Origin: Pseudomonas sp. Irchel s3h14
GTDB lineage: Bacteria > Pseudomonadota > Gammaproteobacteria > Pseudomonadales > Pseudomonadaceae
Direction: 5' to 3'
Length of the DNA stretch: 64,000 nucleotides
Assembly (NCBI RefSeq): GCF_900187425.1
Contig: NZ_FYDJ01000012.1
Location: forward strand, 62,001-126,000
Shown here: piece by piece, positions 43,078-51,648 of the stretch
Numbering within the stretch: position 1 is the first letter of the stretch
Layout of the letters: each line of letters starts with the position of its first letter
The notes under the pieces: generated by a model
Databases searched by the model: none
The model's input: the letters and a program-made list of their open reading frames with translations, nothing else
What the model was told of the DNA's origin: nothing
Translations under genes and position numbers: made by a program

Positions 43078-44888
43078 CAGCGCGGGGTGTCCGGCAGGCG
43101 TTGAACCTGGCCGCTGACGAACTGTGCCCACGGCAACTGGCGGACCACACGTTGGTTCTGAGTCATGCCCAGGCTGCCCGATTGACCTTCGATGCGGCTG
43201 TCCGGCAGAGCCTTGAGTTGACCCAGGCGTGGTGCCAGGCGATAGGCATCAACACCCATCGCGTACAGACGACCTAGGCTGCCAGCAGCCTGTGGCCATT
43301 GTGCAGTGACCTGTTTGCGCAGTGGATCATTGGCCTCCAGCAACCATGGGGTTTCGCAGAAGCGAATGCCGTTCATGTCGTTGTACTGGTTCACATCGCC
43401 GCTGGCGCTGAACACGTGGGAGGTGGCATAAACCGGCACGTCGCCGGCGTACTGGAAGTTCAGGGTCGGCTTGATCTGCTGGGCTTGCTGAGGCGTTGCA
43501 GCCAGGAAGATGAACTCGATGTCCTGACGGCGCGAAGGCTGGGCGGCTACCTGCCCGCCAACGGTGCTTTGCAGGCTCTTGGCACGACCTTCGCTCTGAC
43601 GGAGCTGGAACATGTCGGCAATCTGCTGGGCCAGTTGAACCGGTTGATCGACGCGTTCGGTAGCGACGATGCTGCCACCGTTAGCCTGCCAATCCTGGCT
43701 GAATGCTCTCAAGACGCGATCGCCCCATTCGCCTTTCGGCACCATGATGGCTGCGCGATGCAGGCCATCGGCGCGAGCACGGCGGGACACTTCGCGGGCT
43801 TCGTCTTCAGCCGCAAGACCGAACTGGAACAGTTGGGCCGGACCTTGTGCGCCTTCGCTGTAATTCAGCGCCAGGGTGGTGATCGGCAGTTGCGGGCGAG
43901 CGCTGAGCTGTTTGACCAGCGGTTTCTCCAGCGGGCCAACGACCAGTTGCACGCCGTCGGCCTGAGCCTTGCGATAGAACTCGTCGAGGGACGTCAGGCG
44001 CGAGCTGTCATAGAACTCGATGGCTGGCGGCTTCTGCCCGGCTTGTTGGGCCTGGTAGTGAGCAGCCATGAAACCTTCGCGCAGTGCTTTGCCGACCGAC
44101 GCCAGCGGGCCGTCTTGTGGCAGCAGCAGGGCGATTTTGCTCAGAGGCTGGCTGGCCAGTTCCTTGAGTTTGGTCAGTGGCAACGGCAGCTGGATGGCAG
44201 CCGGGTGCTTTGGATTCTGTTCGCGCCAGTTGTCGATCGCGGCTTGCTGCTGTTCCAGGGTGCCGGCAGTTTTCACCGCCTGCGCCAGGCCCATCCAGCC
44301 GCCGAGGTCGTCGGTAGCGGTTGGCTGCAATTGATCAGTCGGCAGCGAGGCGATCAGGGTCCAGATCGCTTCGTGGTTTTTGCTCGCGGCTTCACCTTCA
44401 AGCATTGGCGCGATGAAGATGCGCTCCCGTGCGGCGGCCAGCGTCTGGCCATCAGCTTCAAGGGCGCGGGCATGAACAGTGCCGGTGCGAACCTGTTGCT
44501 CAACCGGCAATTCACTCAGGCGTTGCAGGCTCGGATGACTCAAGGCAGTCAGCGCCGCTTTGGGCTGATTGCGAACCATGGCCAGTTCAGCCGCCAGGGT
44601 ACTGGCGAAAACCTGTTGGCCAGGCTTGAGTGTTTCGACGGGGACTTGTTGCAGGATTTGCGCGGACTGGCCGGCATTCCCCTGACGATAGGCCAGGTCT
44701 GCCGCACTCAGGCGCAACAGAGAGGCTTTTTCCGGGTCTTTGCTTTGAGCAGCCTGTGCGAGCAACTGCTCGATACTGGCATCCGGGGTCCGTGGAAGTT
44801 CGCCAAGGCTGGAGGAGGGCGAGCTGGCGCAAGCCGCCAGCAAGGCAGCGAGGCAGAGGGCAGTGAGCAGCCGCAGGCAAGCGATCAT
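43077..44888 (-). CDS. lpoA: Penicillin-binding protein activator LpoA
   Basis: A 603-residue outer-membrane lipoprotein that activates PBP1a-type synthases. The lipobox ends at Cys20 (LLAAC). A TPR-like N-terminal region (about 30-240) is followed by a periplasmic-binding-protein fold (about 250-580) containing KIALLLPQDGPLASVGKALREGFMAA. It is the first gene of the minus-strand run and divergent from rsmI, as in E. coli. Confidence 0.93.
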   Translation of the reverse strand: MIACLRLLTALCLAALLAACASSPSSSLGELPRTPDASIEQLLAQAAQSKDPEKASLLRLSAADLAYRQGNAGQSAQILQQVPVETLKPGQQVFASTLAAELAMVRNQPKAALTALSHPSLQRLSELPVEQQVRTGTVHARALEADGQTLAAARERIFIAPMLEGEAASKNHEAIWTLIASLPTDQLQPTATDDLGGWMGLAQAVKTAGTLEQQQAAIDNWREQNPKHPAAIQLPLPLTKLKELASQPLSKIALLLPQDGPLASVGKALREGFMAAHYQAQQAGQKPPAIEFYDSSRLTSLDEFYRKAQADGVQLVVGPLEKPLVKQLSARPQLPITTLALNYSEGAQGPAQLFQFGLAAEDEAREVSRRARADGLHRAAIMVPKGEWGDRVLRAFSQDWQANGGSIVATERVDQPVQLAQQIADMFQLRQSEGRAKSLQSTVGGQVAAQPSRRQDIEFIFLAATPQQAQQIKPTLNFQYAGDVPVYATSHVFSASGDVNQYNDMNGIRFCETPWLLEANDPLRKQVTAQWPQAAGSLGRLYAMGVDAYRLAPRLGQLKALPDSRIEGQSGSLGMTQNQRVVRQLPWAQFVSGQVQRLPDTPR

Positions 44889-45098
44889 GTAAGTGTTCCT
44901 GATACTCGATCAAATTAGCGTGGAATTGTACCCAAGCACTGGCCGGGGCGCGATGTTACTGGTGTGAATCGATCAATTTAGCTCGTGCAAATGTTGCGGC
45001 ACTGCACAAAAGGCTGCAAAACCGAGGGTTGCTTGCGCGTATCGCGAACCTCACGACGCGCTACAATGGCGGCTTTTACCGATCATGAGGTGTGCGCT

Positions 45099-45971
45099 TT
45101 GACTGCTCCAGGTGCTTTGAATTCCGCTGCTGGCTCGCTTTATGTGGTGGCGACACCCATCGGCAACCTGGACGACATCAGTGCGCGTGCGCTGAAAATC
45201 CTGCGCGACGTCGCGCTGATCGCCGCCGAAGATACCCGTCACTCTCAGCGATTGATGCAGCATTTCGGCATTCCTACGCCGCTGGCGGCCTGCCATGAAC
45301 ACAATGAGCGGGATGAAGGTAGCCGCTTTATCACTCGCTTGCTTGCCGGCGACGATGTGGCGCTGATTTCAGATGCCGGCACGCCGTTGATTTCCGATCC
45401 GGGTTATCACCTTGTGCGTCAGGCTCGTGCTGCGGGTATCAATGTAGTGCCGGTTCCGGGCGCCTGCGCGTTGATCGCAGCGTTGTCAGCGGCGGGGTTG
45501 CCGTCGGACCGTTTCATCTTCGAAGGCTTCCTGCCGGCCAAGGCTGTCGGTCGACGCGCCCGTCTTGAGTTGGTAAAGGAAGAACCGCGCACGCTGATTT
45601 TTTATGAAGCCCCGCACCGGATCCTTGAATGTCTGCAAGACATGGAACTGGTGTTCGGTGGGGAGCGCCCGGCTTTGCTGGCCCGTGAAATCACTAAAAC
45701 CTTTGAAACCCTTAAGGGCTTGCCGCTGGCCGAGTTACGCGAGTTCGTCGAGTCGGACAGCAATCAGCAGCGCGGTGAGTGCGTGGTGTTGGTGGCGGGT
45801 TGGTCTGCCCCCGAGACCGAGGACGCCGTCAGCAGTGAGGCGATGCGCATTCTGAATCTGTTGCTTGAAGAGATGCCGCTCAAGCGAGCTGCAGCGTTGG
45901 CGGCGCAAATTACCGGCGAGCGCAAGAATGTGCTCTATCAGGTCGCGCTGGATAAACAGAAGGGCGAGTAA
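45099..45971 (+). CDS. rsmI: 16S rRNA (cytidine(1402)-2'-O)-methyltransferase
   Basis: A 290-residue SAM-dependent methyltransferase of the tetrapyrrole-methylase fold that 2'-O-methylates C1402 in the decoding centre. The motifs are LYVVATPIGNLDDISARAL, AEDTRHSQRLM, ISDAGTPLISDPG and VPGACALIAALSAAGLPSDRF. The start is a TTG at 45099, 8 bases after ATGAGG, giving MTAPGALN. In-frame GTG (45090) and ATG (45066) are alternatives, but a TACAAT -10-like hexamer at 45062-45067 makes the ATG unlikely. Confidence 0.93.
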   Translation: MTAPGALNSAAGSLYVVATPIGNLDDISARALKILRDVALIAAEDTRHSQRLMQHFGIPTPLAACHEHNERDEGSRFITRLLAGDDVALISDAGTPLISDPGYHLVRQARAAGINVVPVPGACALIAALSAAGLPSDRFIFEGFLPAKAVGRRARLELVKEEPRTLIFYEAPHRILECLQDMELVFGGERPALLAREITKTFETLKGLPLAELREFVESDSNQQRGECVVLVAGWSAPETEDAVSSEAMRILNLLLEEMPLKRAAALAAQITGERKNVLYQVALDKQKGE

Positions 45972-46008
45972 AAACCGACGTGCAGGCGTAGCCCGAGGCG
46001 TTTAGCGC

Positions 46009-46037
46009 TTGTCCTTCGGCTGCTCTGCCGTTAATCT
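46009..46037 (+). promoter_or_regulatory. rnpB promoter
   Basis: TTGTCC (46009-46014), a 17-base spacer, then TAATCT (46032-46037). Transcription would begin about 46044-46045, which is where the RNase P RNA P1 stem begins. Confidence 0.7.
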
Positions 46038-46044
46038 TCGCGGC

Positions 46045-46400
46045 GGAGAGTCGATCGGACAGTCGCTGCCCTCTATGAAAATTAGGGGGGGGAGGAAAGT
46101 CCGGGCTCCATAGGGCGAAGTGCCAGGTAATGCCTGGGAGGCGTGAGCCTACGGAAAGTGCCACAGAAAATAACCGCCTAAGCGCTTCGGCGCCGGTAAG
46201 GGTGAAAAGGTGCGGTAAGAGCGCACCGCACGTCTGGCAACAGTTCGTGGCTTAGGTAAACCCCACTTGGAGCAAGACCAAATAGGGTCCCAAGGCGTGG
46301 CCCGCGCTGGGACCGGGTAGGTTGCTAAAGATGTCCAGTGATGGCCATCGTAGACGAATGACTGTTCAAGACAGAACCCGGCTTACAGATCGACTCTCCA
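46045..46400 (+). ncRNA. rnpB: RNase P RNA (M1, type A)
   Basis: A catalytic RNA that trims the 5' ends of pre-tRNAs. The 5' end GGAGAGTCGATC pairs with the 3' end GATCGACTCTCC as P1. The conserved GAGGAAAGTCCGGGCTCC and GGTAAACCCC blocks, the 3' conserved AGACAGAACCCGGCTTA, and the GGGTGAAAAGGTGCGGTAAGAGCGCACC region all match bacterial type A RNase P RNA. It lies between rsmI and mraZ, as in other pseudomonads. A T-run at 46403-46407 follows. Confidence 0.97.
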
Positions 46401-46652
46401 CCTTTTTCCCCTCCCTGCTTTAATCATTGAGCAGGGCGCCTGTAGTAGCAATTTCCCTCCTTACAGAATCAACAGCAGAAGCACTTTCGTAATACCAAAA
46501 AAATCTTACTCTTAACAAATTACTTTAACTTTCGAGCGCAGCCATCAGTGCTGGTTCAAGTTATTGAGCGGGATTACACGTCTGATTCTCCTTACCCCTC
46601 CTAATACGCTCCTAAATCTCAGTTCTGTAAGGCTTTTCCTTTAATCCGCGCC
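46401..46652. other. Gene-free gap between rnpB and the dcw promoter
   Basis: After the rnpB T-run there is a small hairpin, CCCTGCT/AGCAGGG (46413-46436). The rest of the stretch is comparatively AT-rich with no recognisable gene, RNA or repeat. Confidence 0.5.
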
Positions 46653-46682
46653 TTGACGGTGCGGTGGCCGCATTCCTATAGT
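46653..46682 (+). promoter_or_regulatory. Promoter of the mraZ/dcw cluster
   Basis: TTGACG (46653-46658), an 18-base spacer, then TATAGT (46677-46682): a good sigma70-type promoter, with a start expected near 46689. It is the only clear promoter seen before the whole division cluster. Confidence 0.75.
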
Positions 46683-46690
46683 GTGCACAA

Positions 46691-46715
46691 GTGGCGGAAA
46701 GTGGCATGAAGTGGG
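46691..46715 (+). promoter_or_regulatory. MraZ operator: three phased GTGGS repeats
   Basis: GTGGC at 46691, GTGGC at 46701 and GTGGG at 46711 lie exactly 10 bases apart, just past the predicted transcription start. MraZ is known to bind direct TGGGN-type repeats spaced like this upstream of its own gene and to repress the cluster. Confidence 0.75.
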
Positions 46716-46756
46716 TTTTTTGAGCTCAAAACGCTAATATTTGGAGAAACGCTGAC

Positions 46757-47212
46757 GTGTTTCGCGGAGCTAACGCTATCAGTCTCGACGCAAAGGGCCG
46801 TCTCGCTATGCCGAGCCGGTACCGTGACGAGCTCGTTTCGCGTAGTTCCGGTCAGTTAATCGTCACAATTGATGCCGTTGATCCGTGTTTGTGTGTTTAC
46901 CCCCTCGATGAGTGGGAAATTATTGAAACCAAACTGCGCACACTCCCTTCGTTTAGCGAAGAGAGCCGCCGCCTGCAACGTTTACTGATTGGTAATGCCG
47001 TCGACCTCGAGCTCGATGGCAGTGGTCGTTTTCTGGTTCCACCGCGTCTTCGTGAATATGCCAAGTTGGATAAGCGCGCGATGTTGGTAGGCCAACTGAA
47101 CAAGTTCCAATTGTGGGACGAGGATGCCTGGGATGCGGTTTCTGCCGCTGACCTGGCTGCCATTCAACAACCGGGCGCCATGCCTGATGAACTGCGTGAT
47201 TTGATCCTGTGA
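46757..47212 (+). CDS. mraZ: Transcriptional regulator MraZ
   Basis: A 151-residue protein of the AbrB-like fold with two MraZ motifs: SLDAKGRLAMPSRYRDEL (about 9-26) and ELDGSGRFLVPPRLREY (about 85-101). It assembles into rings and represses the dcw cluster by binding repeats in its promoter. The start is GTG at 46757, after TTGGAGAAAC. Its stop overlaps the rsmH GTG start. Confidence 0.97.
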   Translation: MFRGANAISLDAKGRLAMPSRYRDELVSRSSGQLIVTIDAVDPCLCVYPLDEWEIIETKLRTLPSFSEESRRLQRLLIGNAVDLELDGSGRFLVPPRLREYAKLDKRAMLVGQLNKFQLWDEDAWDAVSAADLAAIQQPGAMPDELRDLIL

Positions 47213-48156
47213 CTATTGATAGCGGCTTTAACCACATCACCGTACTGCTTGACGAAGCCGTGGAGGCTCTCGCCGTACGTCCTGATGGCTGCTATCTGGA
47301 CGGTACGTTCGGGCGCGGCGGCCACAGTCGGTTGATCCTGAGCCAGCTCGGCCCTGATGGCCGGGTACTCGGATTCGACAAAGATCCTCAAGCGATTGCC
47401 ACCGGGCAAACGCTAGCGGCCGAAGACGGCCGCTTTGTCGTTGTACAGCGCAGCTTTGCCGAGCTCGGTTCGGAAGTTGCCGAACGCGGTCTGGACGGCA
47501 AGGTCAGCGGCGTTTTGCTCGATCTCGGCGTGTCCTCGCCGCAGCTCGACGACCCTGAGCGCGGCTTCAGTTTCCTCAATGATGGCCCGCTGGACATGCG
47601 CATGGATCCGTCCCGCGGGATCAGCGCTGCCGAATTCGTCAACACGGCCCCCGTGGAAGAAATCGCCCGGGTGTTCAAGCAATACGGCGAAGAACGTTTC
47701 TCCGGCCGCATGGCCCGTGCCGTGGCCGAGCGTCGCGACATCAAGCCGTTCGAGCGCACTGCCGATCTGGCTGAAGTCCTGAAAGTTGCCAACCCTGCAT
47801 GGGAAAAGGGCAAAAACCCGGCGACCCGTGCGTTTCAGGGCCTGCGTATTCACGTCAACAACGAACTGGGTGATCTGGAAGCCGGCCTCGAAGCCGCACT
47901 GGAATGCCTGGAAGTCGGTGGACGTCTGGTCGTCATCAGCTTCCACTCGCTGGAAGACCGCATCGTCAAACTGTTCATGCGCAAACTGGTGAAAGGCGAA
48001 GCCGACAACTTGCCGCGCAACCTGCCGGTACGTCACGTCGCCTTCGAACCAATAATCAAAATCCATGGCAAAGCGCAGTCCGCCTCCGAGGCCGAACTCA
48101 AAGCCAACCCACGTTCCCGTAGCGCCGTCATGCGCGTCGCGGAGAAGCTGCGGTGA
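47209..48156 (+). CDS. rsmH: 16S rRNA (cytosine(1402)-N4)-methyltransferase RsmH
   Basis: A 315-residue SAM-dependent methyltransferase (MraW) that N4-methylates C1402, the same nucleotide that RsmI (also in this window) 2'-O-methylates. Motifs are HITVLLDEAVEAL, LDGTFGRGGHSRLIL, LLDLGVSSPQLDDPERGFSF and VISFHSLEDRIVK. The GTG start at 47209 overlaps the mraZ stop, and its stop overlaps the ftsL start. Confidence 0.97.
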   Translation: MTIDSGFNHITVLLDEAVEALAVRPDGCYLDGTFGRGGHSRLILSQLGPDGRVLGFDKDPQAIATGQTLAAEDGRFVVVQRSFAELGSEVAERGLDGKVSGVLLDLGVSSPQLDDPERGFSFLNDGPLDMRMDPSRGISAAEFVNTAPVEEIARVFKQYGEERFSGRMARAVAERRDIKPFERTADLAEVLKVANPAWEKGKNPATRAFQGLRIHVNNELGDLEAGLEAALECLEVGGRLVVISFHSLEDRIVKLFMRKLVKGEADNLPRNLPVRHVAFEPIIKIHGKAQSASEAELKANPRSRSAVMRVAEKLR

Positions 48157-48446
48157 GTAAGCTTTTCGCCAAGCCACTTCCCGGCGGAAGCTTTTTCATG
48201 TTTCTGCTGTTTATTGGCGTGCTCGTGTCGGCCATCGGTGTTTCCTATAGCGCCCACTGGAACCGTCAACTGTTGAACTCGCTGTACAACGAGTTGAGCG
48301 TGCGCGACAAGGCGCAAGCGGAGTGGGGCCGTTTGATTCTCGAGCAGAGCACCTGGACCGCCCACAGCCGTATCGAAGTCCTGGCGAGCGAGCAACTGAA
48401 GATGCGCATTCCCGGCGCCGCTGAAGTGCAGATGGTGGCGCCATGA
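48153..48446 (+). CDS. ftsL: Cell division protein FtsL
   Basis: A 97-residue bitopic inner-membrane protein. A short cytoplasmic tail precedes one membrane helix (about 14-34), and the periplasmic part (about 40-90) has coiled-coil character. It forms the FtsQLB subcomplex that activates FtsWI. The start is GTG at 48153, overlapping the rsmH stop. The ftsI start overlaps its end by four bases. Confidence 0.94.
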   Translation: MSKLFAKPLPGGSFFMFLLFIGVLVSAIGVSYSAHWNRQLLNSLYNELSVRDKAQAEWGRLILEQSTWTAHSRIEVLASEQLKMRIPGAAEVQMVAP

Positions 48447-50185
48447 TGAAACTCGAGGGCGCACTCTTTCCATGGCGGTTCCGCCTGGTGGTGGGTTTGC
48501 TCAGCGTCATGGTCGCAGCGATTGCCTGGCGCATTATCGATCTGCAAGTAGTCGACCGTGCCTTTCTTAAAGGTCAGGGCGATGCGCGCAGTGTTCGTCA
48601 TATTCCGATTCCGGCTCACCGTGGTCTGATCACCGACCGTAACGGCGAGCCTTTGGCCGTGAGTACCCCAGTCACCACCCTTTGGGCCAATGCCAAGGAA
48701 ATGCAAACGGCCAAAGAGAAGTGGCCTGCACTGGCAGCTGCCTTGGGGCAGGACCCGAAAGCCCTGGCCGAACGTCTCGAGGCCCAGGCCAACAAAGAAT
48801 TCATTTATCTGGTGCGTGGGCTGACCCCCGAACAGGGCCAGTCCGTGCTCGATCTGAAAGTGCCGGGCGTTTATGGCATCGAAGAATTCCGGCGTTTCTA
48901 CCCGGCCGGTGAAGTCACTGCCCATATGGTCGGTTTTACCGACATCGACGACCACGGTCGTGAAGGCGTCGAGCTGGCCTATGACGAATGGCTGGCCGGG
49001 GTCCCCGGCAAGCGGCAGGTGATCAAGGACCGGCGTGGCCGGCTGATCAAGGATGTCCAGGTCACCAAAAACGCCAAGGCCGGAAAGCCCTTGGCGTTGT
49101 CCATTGACCTGCGTCTGCAATACCTGGCCAACCGTGAACTGCGTAACGCGATCATCGAGAACGGCGCCAAGGCCGGCAGCCTGGTGATCATGGACGTGAA
49201 GAGCGGCGAGATCCTCGCCATGGTCAACCAGCCGACCTACAACCCGAACAACCGTCGCAACCTGCAACCGGCGATGATGCGTAACCGCGCGATGATCGAC
49301 GTGTTCGAACCGGGTTCGACGATGAAAGCGATCTCCATGAGCGCCGCGATTGAAACCGGGCGCTGGAAGCCGACCGATACCGTTGAGGTGTACCCGGGCA
49401 CTTTGCAGATTGGTAAATACACCATCAAGGACGTCTCCAAGAGCGAAGGTCCGGTGCTCGACCTGACGGGCATCCTGATCAACTCCAGTAACGTCGGCAT
49501 GAGTAAGGTCGCCTTCGATATCGGCGGCGAAACGATTTTCCGTCTGGCGCAAAAAGTCGGCCTCGGCCAGGACACCGGCCTGGGCTTCCCGGGCGAGCGC
49601 GTCGGCAACCTGCCGAACTACCGCGAATGGCGCAAGGCTGAAACCGCCACGCTGTCTTACGGCTACGGTATTTCCGTGACCGCGATCCAGTTGGTCCACG
49701 CCTTCTCGGCCCTGGCCAACAATGGTCGCCTCGCGCCGCTGACCCTGATCAAAACCGACAAGGCGCCGCAAACCACACAGGTATTGCCGGAAGCTGTCGC
49801 GAAAACCATGCAAACCATGCTGCAACAAGTGATCGAAGCCCCGCGCGGTGTATTCCGTGCGCAAGTGCCGGCGTATCACGTGGGCGGCAAGTCGGGTACC
49901 GCACGTAAAACGTCGGTCGGTACCAAAGGCTACGCCGAGAATTCCTACCGCTCGCTGTTCGCCGGCTTCGGCCCGATGAGCGATCCGCGCTACGCCATCG
50001 TGGTGGTGATCGATGAACCGACCAAAGCCGGCTACTACGGTGGTCTGGTATCGGCCCCGGTGTTCAGCAAAGTGATGTCCGGGACCTTGCGTCTGATGAA
50101 CATCACCCCGGACAACCTGCCACCTACTCAACAAGCGAACGCAGCACCGGTCGTTCCGCTGAAAGCCAATGGAGGGCGAGGCTGA
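48443..50185 (+). CDS. ftsI: Septal transpeptidase FtsI (PBP3)
   Basis: A 580-residue class B penicillin-binding protein. One N-terminal membrane helix (about 14-33) is followed by a pedestal domain (about 45-220) and the transpeptidase domain. The nucleophile is Ser292 in GSTMK, SSN is in LINSSNVGMSK, and the KTG-type motif is KSGTARK. It crosslinks septal peptidoglycan and is the target of aztreonam and other PBP3-selective beta-lactams. ATG at 48443 overlaps ftsL; the next codon is also ATG. Its stop touches the murE start. Confidence 0.97.
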   Translation: MMKLEGALFPWRFRLVVGLLSVMVAAIAWRIIDLQVVDRAFLKGQGDARSVRHIPIPAHRGLITDRNGEPLAVSTPVTTLWANAKEMQTAKEKWPALAAALGQDPKALAERLEAQANKEFIYLVRGLTPEQGQSVLDLKVPGVYGIEEFRRFYPAGEVTAHMVGFTDIDDHGREGVELAYDEWLAGVPGKRQVIKDRRGRLIKDVQVTKNAKAGKPLALSIDLRLQYLANRELRNAIIENGAKAGSLVIMDVKSGEILAMVNQPTYNPNNRRNLQPAMMRNRAMIDVFEPGSTMKAISMSAAIETGRWKPTDTVEVYPGTLQIGKYTIKDVSKSEGPVLDLTGILINSSNVGMSKVAFDIGGETIFRLAQKVGLGQDTGLGFPGERVGNLPNYREWRKAETATLSYGYGISVTAIQLVHAFSALANNGRLAPLTLIKTDKAPQTTQVLPEAVAKTMQTMLQQVIEAPRGVFRAQVPAYHVGGKSGTARKTSVGTKGYAENSYRSLFAGFGPMSDPRYAIVVVIDEPTKAGYYGGLVSAPVFSKVMSGTLRLMNITPDNLPPTQQANAAPVVPLKANGGRG

Positions 50186-51648
50186 TGTCTCTGAGTCTGA
50201 ACAAGATTTTCGCCCACGCCGGCCGCGATCTGTTGATCCGCGAACTGACCCTGGACAGCCGCAACGTGCGGGCTGGCGATCTGTTTCTCGCCGTCCCTGG
50301 CGGCAAATTCGACGGTCGCGCGCACATTGCCGACGCCCTGCAACGCGGCGCTGCCGCTGTGGCGTATGAAGTCGAAGGTGCGACCGTATTGCCGATTACC
50401 GATGTTCCGCTGATTCCGGTCAAAGGCCTGGCGGCGCAGCTGTCGGACATCGCCGGGCGTTTTTACGGTGACCCTAGTCGTCACCTGAACCTGATCGGCG
50501 TGACCGGCACCAACGGCAAAACCAGCGTGACGCAGTTGGTTGCGCAAGCATTGGATTTGCTCGGCCAGCACTGCGGCATCGTCGGCACGTTGGGCACCGG
50601 TTTTTACGGCGCGCTCGAAAGCGGCTTGCACACCACGCCGAACCCGATCGCCGTGCAGGCAACCCTCGCCGACCTGAAAAAGGCGGGTGCCAAAGCCGTC
50701 GCCATGGAAGTTTCTTCCCACGGTCTGGATCAGGGCCGCGTTACCGCACTGGCGTTCGATGTGGCGGTGATGACCAACCTGTCCCGCGATCACCTGGATT
50801 ATCACGGCACCATGCAAGCTTACGGCGAAGCCAAGGCCAAGCTGTTTACCTGGAACGATTTGAAGTGCCGGGTGGTTAACCTCGACGACGAATTCGGCCG
50901 CCAACTGGCAGCCGATAAACGCGAGTCACGCTTGATCACCTACAGCCTGGAAGATGCCAGCGCTTACCTTTATTGCCGTGAAGCGCAGTTCGATGACGAA
51001 GGTGTGCGCGCCACGTTGGTCACGCCGCAGGGTGAGCATCACTTGCGCAGCACCTTGCTCGGTCGCTTCAACCTGAGCAACGTGCTGGCCGCGGTCGGTG
51101 CCTTGCTGGGGCTGGACTACGCGCTGGACGAAATCCTCAGCGTGCTGCCGAAACTCGAAGGCCCGGCCGGACGCATGCAGCGCCTCGGCGGCGGTACTCA
51201 GCCGCTGGTCGTGGTCGATTACGCCCACACACCGGATGCGCTGGAAAAAGTCTTGATGGCCCTGCGTCCTCACGCCAAAGGCCGTTTGCTGTGCCTGTTC
51301 GGTTGCGGTGGTGATCGCGATCGCGGCAAACGTCCGCTCATGGCTGAAGTGGTCGAGCGTCTGGCAGACGGCGTGCTGGTGACCGATGACAACCCGCGCA
51401 CCGAAGACCCAGCAGTGATCTTCGACGACATCCGCGCCGGTTTTACCGCTGTGGATAAAGTCACCTTCGTCGCTGGCCGTGGCCAGGCGATTGCCCAATT
51501 GATCGCCAACGCTTCGGCGGATGACGTGATTGTCCTGGCCGGTAAAGGTCACGAGGACTATCAGGAAATCAACGGCCAGCGTCACGCTTTCTCTGATCTG
51601 GTCGAGGCCGATCACGCCTTGACCGCGTGGGAGGTGGCCCATGCTTAA
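50185..51648 (+). CDS. murE: UDP-MurNAc-L-Ala-D-Glu:meso-DAP ligase MurE
   Basis: A 487-residue ATP-dependent Mur ligase adding meso-diaminopimelate. The P-loop is GTNGKTSV (108-115). The substrate-specificity motif reads DNPRTE (about residue 401), the meso-DAP type rather than the lysine type. Mur ligase N-terminal, central and C-terminal domains are all present. It overlaps ftsI by one base and murF by eight bases. Confidence 0.97.
   Translation: MSLSLNKIFAHAGRDLLIRELTLDSRNVRAGDLFLAVPGGKFDGRAHIADALQRGAAAVAYEVEGATVLPITDVPLIPVKGLAAQLSDIAGRFYGDPSRHLNLIGVTGTNGKTSVTQLVAQALDLLGQHCGIVGTLGTGFYGALESGLHTTPNPIAVQATLADLKKAGAKAVAMEVSSHGLDQGRVTALAFDVAVMTNLSRDHLDYHGTMQAYGEAKAKLFTWNDLKCRVVNLDDEFGRQLAADKRESRLITYSLEDASAYLYCREAQFDDEGVRATLVTPQGEHHLRSTLLGRFNLSNVLAAVGALLGLDYALDEILSVLPKLEGPAGRMQRLGGGTQPLVVVDYAHTPDALEKVLMALRPHAKGRLLCLFGCGGDRDRGKRPLMAEVVERLADGVLVTDDNPRTEDPAVIFDDIRAGFTAVDKVTFVAGRGQAIAQLIANASADDVIVLAGKGHEDYQEINGQRHAFSDLVEADHALTAWEVAHA

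Noticed and set aside
43299..44918. 539-codon plus-strand open frame opposite lpoA
   Set aside because: High GC leaves long antisense frames open. LpoA on the other strand has a lipobox and family domains, and this frame has none.
47413..50134. Long minus-strand frames across rsmH and ftsI
   Set aside because: These are shadows of conserved dcw genes; the translations are His/Arg/Gln-rich with no recognisable domain.
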